From contig JAUWJN010000010.1 of NCBI GenBank assembly GCA_030607655.1, forward strand, positions 1 through 18,330: a stretch of 18,330 bases of DNA, read 5' to 3'. A program made the translations under genes and the position numbers. Every line of letters starts with the position of its first letter. The stretch's first letter is position 1. Shown in pieces: positions 14,679-18,330 of the stretch. The notes below the pieces were generated by a model that worked only from the letters and a program-made list of their open reading frames with translations, did no database searches and had not been told where the DNA came from. Source of the DNA: a bacterium (lineage in GTDB: Bacteria > Armatimonadota > Zipacnadia > Zipacnadales > Zipacnadaceae).

Positions 14679-17554
14679 GATACCAGGATAAGGTCGCCGG
14701 CGTTCTGCAGGCGATAGTTTGGCCCACCCGTCCCCTTCCACACGACCCACGCCTCGACGCCGGTTTTATATACGCCGATATTGAACCGCAGTTTCTTGGT
14801 GTTGGCGGGGTCAATGCCCGTCGCCGCCCACGGAATCTTCCACTCGCAGGCCCAGTCCTCGCCGCCGATCTGGGCAGCATAGGTTACGGTCTGTCTGAGC
14901 TTACTGGCGATCTCCGGGGGCAGGGGCATCTCGGTGACGGTCTCAAAGTGGCCATCGGGGAACCCGTATAGGTTCAAGATTGGCCCGGGTTCCTCACCTG
15001 AGACGTTCTGGAAGGGGATTTCCGCCACATCTATCCTGCCCCATTCACCCTCCGTCTTCAGGGCCTTTGGGTCCTCTACGAGATTGCGGATAGCAATGTA
15101 GAGGGCCTCGTCGTCGTAGGCGGCGCAGGCGTAGCTTTTCGGCGCATCAACGAGGAAGCCAGTATACGACTGCTCCAGTACCACCATTCGCGTCTCATCG
15201 TTCCATGGCCACTCCCGCACATCGCCATCTACGACGATCCCCGCCGTATCTGGGGAGGCCTTAAGCTCGGGGCGGCCCGCTTGGGCTCGGCTGGGCCGCT
15301 CAACGGTAGGGGCCGCACCCATTTCCACCTCTCCACGCCATGTCTCCGGCCGGTCATCCACTGGCCAACTAGCCCGATTCGGGCTAGGATAGAGGCCGAT
15401 GCGCTCCTGGGGGATAGGCTTAAAGCCCATTTTGAAGGCCGGCGATTCGGGTTGTAGTCGGTAGTCATCATGCGCAGCGTCTACGAACAATGGGTCGCCG
15501 ATAATAGAATGGGGCTCGTAGCCCTGTGACCGCCACCAGGCAAAGCGATTCTCCACTGGCTCATCAGCCCAGGGGCCGAAAAAGGAGTGGCTTACGCCGC
15601 GGTACAATAACAATGCGCGAACGGTTTCACCCCTAATGGGGAACAATAGGTTGTAATCCGACTCCGACACCGCCGCCTTCACCGAGCTCCAGCCGCAGAG
15701 AAAGACCGGCACGGCAGCTGTGCTGGCGGAGGTCTCCGTGATGCCCTTCACCGTCCACCCATACTGCTCCAGGAGGCGGGGGTCAGCATTAGCATAATAG
15801 ACAATGTTCCTGAAGAACTTATTGTGGCACAGCTCTTCGCCCGTTCGCCAGTGGTTATTGGTGCTGGGTATCCCCGCACCCATGATGTTGTTCTCCACAA
15901 TGTTATTCTTTCCGCCATGTATGATAATCCCGCCCCGCAGGTTTCTGACCAGGACATTGCCATAGATAGTGGTATTGCTGACGAAATCATCCAGGCAAAT
16001 ACCCATGCCCGGATTCGGCTCGAAATGTCCTGGTGAGGGCATGCCGTAGCCCACACCATCCGTGACCTTATTGTAGCGAATGATGGTGCCGCCCACCGTC
16101 GGTGGGTCTTTCGGTCCAATTATGGGCGGCCATTTCGAGGTGTCGGCGTCGTTGGCATACATTCCCCAGGACAGATTTGTACACACACCGAAATGGTGGA
16201 TGTAGTTGTACTCAACGATATTATCGTGACCAGCGAAGACCAGGCCCCAGGCGGGTACATCATGGATAAGGTTGTGGGAGGCGACGTTGTCTCGCCCGGC
16301 AATGGTTATGGCACGGTTGTACCGGTTATTGATGACTCCAGTATCATGGAGGTGGTTATTTGACAGTAGGTTGTCCTGTCCGTAGAACTTTATGCCAACG
16401 TTCCCGATGTAGGCGATATTATTACCTACCACGCGGTTGTCCGTGGCGGCGCCACCAACAACCAGGCCATCATAGCCCGCATTGGTGATGGTACACTTGG
16501 CGACCGTGCAATGCTGGGTCGCCTCCAGATGCACGGCCGTCCCGCGGCATACCTGGATGGCAAAGCCGCCGATGCGCAGGTAGCCCACACGATCCATCCG
16601 GACGATGGTGTCCAGCACTGGTACAACTGCTTGGCCCCGCGCCGGGTCGTCGGCGAGCGGCCAGAAATACAGAGTCCTAGTTTCACTATCCAGGTACCAC
16701 TCGCCAGGTGCATCCAGCTCCTCAAAGACGTTTTGAACATAGAAGCGGGTGTCGTGAGTCAACTCGAACGTGGCATCCTTGGCCAATGTGATGGCGTGCC
16801 CGGCCGGGTCAATCTCGGCGATAGAAATGATGTCGTTAGTCCAGTTGTGGTACGGGTAGACGTCGACCTCAGCTAATGTCGGCTTGGCCCATTTGCTCGG
16901 GTCAAGTTTGGCCGGGTCATACTTGAGCAATGTCTTGCTGTCCTTCACCCCACCCTCGTATACGTATAGATATCCCCCCGTGCGCGGCCGCTGGGGGTCA
17001 ACGTTCGGGAACCGCGCCAGGGGCTGGCGCTGGCCATTGTAGAAGAGCTGCTTGAAAGTCAGCTCTCCCAATCCCAGAGCGTTCAGATCACACTGCCAAA
17101 TCTTCCCCAGATATGGCTTCCACGCGCCTTCGCCCGCCGTAGCGGGCTTCGGCCCGCGCGGCCCGGTGATGAGTCGCCCGCCGCTGAGCACCACTTTCTC
17201 GCCCGCATAAGCCATATAGGTGATCGGGAAGCTGGCGGTGCCGGAATCTTGCGACCCCAGCGTCAGCGTCTCGGGCAGATAGTACGTCCCCCCACGCACT
17301 ATTACTTTCAGTGGCTGGTGCAAGCCGACGGCGGCCTTGACCTCCCGTATCGCGTCGCGGGCGCGGCCTAGAGTGGCAAAGGGGCCGTCAGTGCCAGCCG
17401 CATTCGGGGCCAGCAGCCTCCCGGACCAAACATCATTACCATTAGTGGCCACATAGAAATGCGCCTGCGCCCCCTGCGCCACCGAGTACATCATCGTCCC
17501 CCCCAGTAATACCACCACTATGACACTCATCTTCAGATAACGGTCGTAACTCAT
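14675..17554 (-). CDS. secreted right-handed beta-helix protein with CBM9-like C-terminal domain
   Basis: 959 aa from the ATG at 17554, preceded by AAGGAGGG at 7 nt; the frame stays open 9 codons further upstream without support. A signal peptide spans residues 1 to about 31 (VIVVVLLGGTMMYSVAQGAQA). Then come HFYVATNGNDVWSG...GPFATLGRARDAIR, KVIVRGGTYYLPETL, and a beta-helix core (about 340-570) with repeated NNIAYIGNVGIKF / NLLSNNHLHDTG / NIVEYNYIHHFG coils, the pattern of carbohydrate-binding or polysaccharide-cleaving parallel beta-helices. Residues 763-959 form a CBM9/DOMON-like sandwich (IVVDGDVREWPW...DDEALYIAIRNLV...CEWKIPW). It is probably exported and acts on polysaccharide, as an enzyme or binding protein. 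A 13-residue stretch (132-144) looks inserted; see the repeat at 17123-17161. Confidence 0.85.
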   Translation of the reverse strand: MSYDRYLKMSVIVVVLLGGTMMYSVAQGAQAHFYVATNGNDVWSGRLLAPNAAGTDGPFATLGRARDAIREVKAAVGLHQPLKVIVRGGTYYLPETLTLGSQDSGTASFPITYMAYAGEKVVLSGGRLITGPRGPKPATAGEGAWKPYLGKIWQCDLNALGLGELTFKQLFYNGQRQPLARFPNVDPQRPRTGGYLYVYEGGVKDSKTLLKYDPAKLDPSKWAKPTLAEVDVYPYHNWTNDIISIAEIDPAGHAITLAKDATFELTHDTRFYVQNVFEELDAPGEWYLDSETRTLYFWPLADDPARGQAVVPVLDTIVRMDRVGYLRIGGFAIQVCRGTAVHLEATQHCTVAKCTITNAGYDGLVVGGAATDNRVVGNNIAYIGNVGIKFYGQDNLLSNNHLHDTGVINNRYNRAITIAGRDNVASHNLIHDVPAWGLVFAGHDNIVEYNYIHHFGVCTNLSWGMYANDADTSKWPPIIGPKDPPTVGGTIIRYNKVTDGVGYGMPSPGHFEPNPGMGICLDDFVSNTTIYGNVLVRNLRGGIIIHGGKNNIVENNIMGAGIPSTNNHWRTGEELCHNKFFRNIVYYANADPRLLEQYGWTVKGITETSASTAAVPVFLCGWSSVKAAVSESDYNLLFPIRGETVRALLLYRGVSHSFFGPWADEPVENRFAWWRSQGYEPHSIIGDPLFVDAAHDDYRLQPESPAFKMGFKPIPQERIGLYPSPNRASWPVDDRPETWRGEVEMGAAPTVERPSRAQAGRPELKASPDTAGIVVDGDVREWPWNDETRMVVLEQSYTGFLVDAPKSYACAAYDDEALYIAIRNLVEDPKALKTEGEWGRIDVAEIPFQNVSGEEPGPILNLYGFPDGHFETVTEMPLPPEIASKLRQTVTYAAQIGGEDWACEWKIPWAATGIDPANTKKLRFNIGVYKTGVEAWVVWKGTGGPNYRLQNAGDLILVS
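17123..17161 (-). repeat. REP-like palindromic element inserted in frame in the beta-helix gene
   Basis: 39 bp containing three mutually complementary arms: GCCCGC (17132-17137), GCGGGC (17142-17147), GCCCGC (17152-17157). The last two close a perfect 6-bp hairpin with a TTCG loop; the first two pair with a 4-nt loop. The segment adds residues PRGPKPATAGEGA between ITG and WKPY, where I would expect a direct ITG-WKPY join. The frame is kept. This is like palindromic elements known to insert into reading frames (for example Rickettsia RPEs). Only one copy is visible in this window. Confidence 0.5.
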
Positions 17555-17647
17555 CGTAATCCCTCCTTGATTGGGTCGCAAAGAATAGTCTGCCCCCTGG
17601 ACGGAAGCAGCTCCTGCCTATTTAAGCGAGACTTGTAGTACAGCTTC

Positions 17648-18330
17648 CTACTGGGTATCATATTCTTGCCCCGAGCCATTGACAAGCGGCTTCAACACTT
17701 CATTAATCGCGACCTTCGTCTGCGGCCGGAAACCGTCGCTGCTGACGCAACCTATGATGCCGTCCAACAGTGCTACCGAAGCAGGGTCATTCATATCGAA
17801 GTTGCACGATGCCACCAACAGCCGCCCGCCCTCAGTTTGTGCCTCCCAGATGGCCGCCTGGAGACGTACTTCCTTGTATGAACTGACCACTTCGAGAATC
17901 GGGTTGAACTCAATGGGCAATTCGTTGAACACCACACAACGCCCTTCATTTAGCAGGGGCTGAAACTGCCAGTCGCAATAACCCTCGTGCGGCAGATATG
18001 TAAATATGTCATGCTCGTTGACGATGGTGGCTAAATCTCCGTTTGACCGACCAGCCAAGGACATTTGGAAAGATGTCGGGTGAGCGGGGAACGGATCAGC
18101 CCCTAACAGCAAGACATCGCCGCCGCTTTGTAGGTGGGCAATGTGTTCGGCGGTTAACTCGCTGACGATCCGCATCTGCGAATCGGGAGCAACATCCAGC
18201 GAAACTACGCCCGCATAGCGGTTAGAAAGAACTTGCAGCGCCCCCTCATCAGCAGCCGCATTACACTCAGGTGGGGCGTGGCGGGGAAAGCTCCAGAAAT
18301 CCCACTGGTTAGCGATATCATAGCCTGAGC
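17648..18330 (-). CDS. C-terminal part of a probable GH2-like glycoside hydrolase (starts beyond the right edge)
   Basis: The minus strand is open from the window edge to a stop at 17648 (about 227 codons). An internal ATG at 18175 is not the start, because the same frame continues upstream with SGYDIANQWDFWSFP to base 18329. NQWDFW and HEGYCDWQFQPLL, followed by FNPILEVVSSYKEVRLQAAIWEAQTEGGRLLVASCNF, are as far as I recall the C-terminal domain of a group of GH2-type beta-galactosidase-like proteins (a glutamine-amidotransferase-like fold). The catalytic barrel is outside the window, so the activity is not shown here. It is followed after 93 nt by the beta-helix gene in the same direction, consistent with a carbohydrate-use operon. 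Confidence 0.65.
   Translation of the reverse strand, partial: SGYDIANQWDFWSFPRHAPPECNAAADEGALQVLSNRYAGVVSLDVAPDSQMRIVSELTAEHIAHLQSGGDVLLLGADPFPAHPTSFQMSLAGRSNGDLATIVNEHDIFTYLPHEGYCDWQFQPLLNEGRCVVFNELPIEFNPILEVVSSYKEVRLQAAIWEAQTEGGRLLVASCNFDMNDPASVALLDGIIGCVSSDGFRPQTKVAINEVLKPLVNGSGQEYDTQ

Noticed and set aside
14626..14880. A prepilin leader peptide hidden in another frame upstream of the truncated pilin
   Set aside because: No frame contains a hydrophobic segment or a GFTLIE-like motif; the DNA is fully accounted for by the CBM9-like coding sequence.
1..18330. CRISPR arrays, tRNA or rRNA genes, transposases
   Set aside because: No regularly spaced repeats, cloverleaf-like or rRNA-like segments, or transposase-like proteins were seen on either strand by reading.

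Overview
The window looks like a chromosomal piece of an uncultivated, free-living, glycan-degrading bacterium with clear Shine-Dalgarno sequences and sigma70-type promoters. A fragment of an 'H-X9-DG' (DUF1559-type) prepilin, a long right-handed beta-helix protein with a CBM9-like tail and several unusual glycoside-hydrolase-like genes are a combination common in Armatimonadota, Planctomycetota and related candidate phyla. I lean towards an Armatimonadota-like lineage. That is an inference from gene content only.

Layout. (1) 1-2350, minus strand: a housekeeping transcription unit with a near-consensus extended -10 promoter (2289-2318), a small four-helix membrane protein, two adjacent hairpins, hisS, and the 5' part of an acidic hypothetical protein that leaves the window at base 1. 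(2) 2373-3806, minus: an L-fucose/L-arabinose-isomerase-family protein, divergent from the next block. (3) 3745-9293, plus: a tandem duplication of a 2.77-kb unit. Each unit holds a TTGACT-17-TAGAAT promoter, a polytopic membrane enzyme of the alkaline phosphatase/sulfatase superfamily, and a 78-aa secreted or membrane-anchored protein with a Y-[IL]-D-P-G-T-x-S motif. A third alkaline-phosphatase-superfamily gene (type I phosphodiesterase/nucleotide pyrophosphatase type) follows at 9333-11195. (4) 11249-18330, minus: a carbohydrate block read right to left: the C-terminal part of a probable GH2-like protein, a secreted beta-helix/CBM9-like protein, a prepilin gene that has lost its 5' end, and a DUF6259-like glycoside-hydrolase-type protein.

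How it fits together. The plus-strand block reads as one module in which two membrane enzyme/small-protein pairs and one soluble enzyme probably act on phospho- or sulfo-esters of envelope or extracellular glycans or lipids. The minus-strand genes to its right, and possibly the isomerase to its left, suggest use of complex, perhaps fucose-like, polysaccharides.

The most informative signals are: the 7-bp motif GCACTAA at all three borders of the tandem duplication; a mosaic in which the first ~445 bp of the two units (mostly non-coding, including a dead fragment of the isomerase gene) are ~94% identical while the coding sequence just downstream has diverged strongly; a palindromic GC-rich 39-nt element that looks inserted in frame in the beta-helix gene; and the truncated prepilin fused to the stop codon of that same gene. 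No tRNA, rRNA, CRISPR array or transposase gene was seen.
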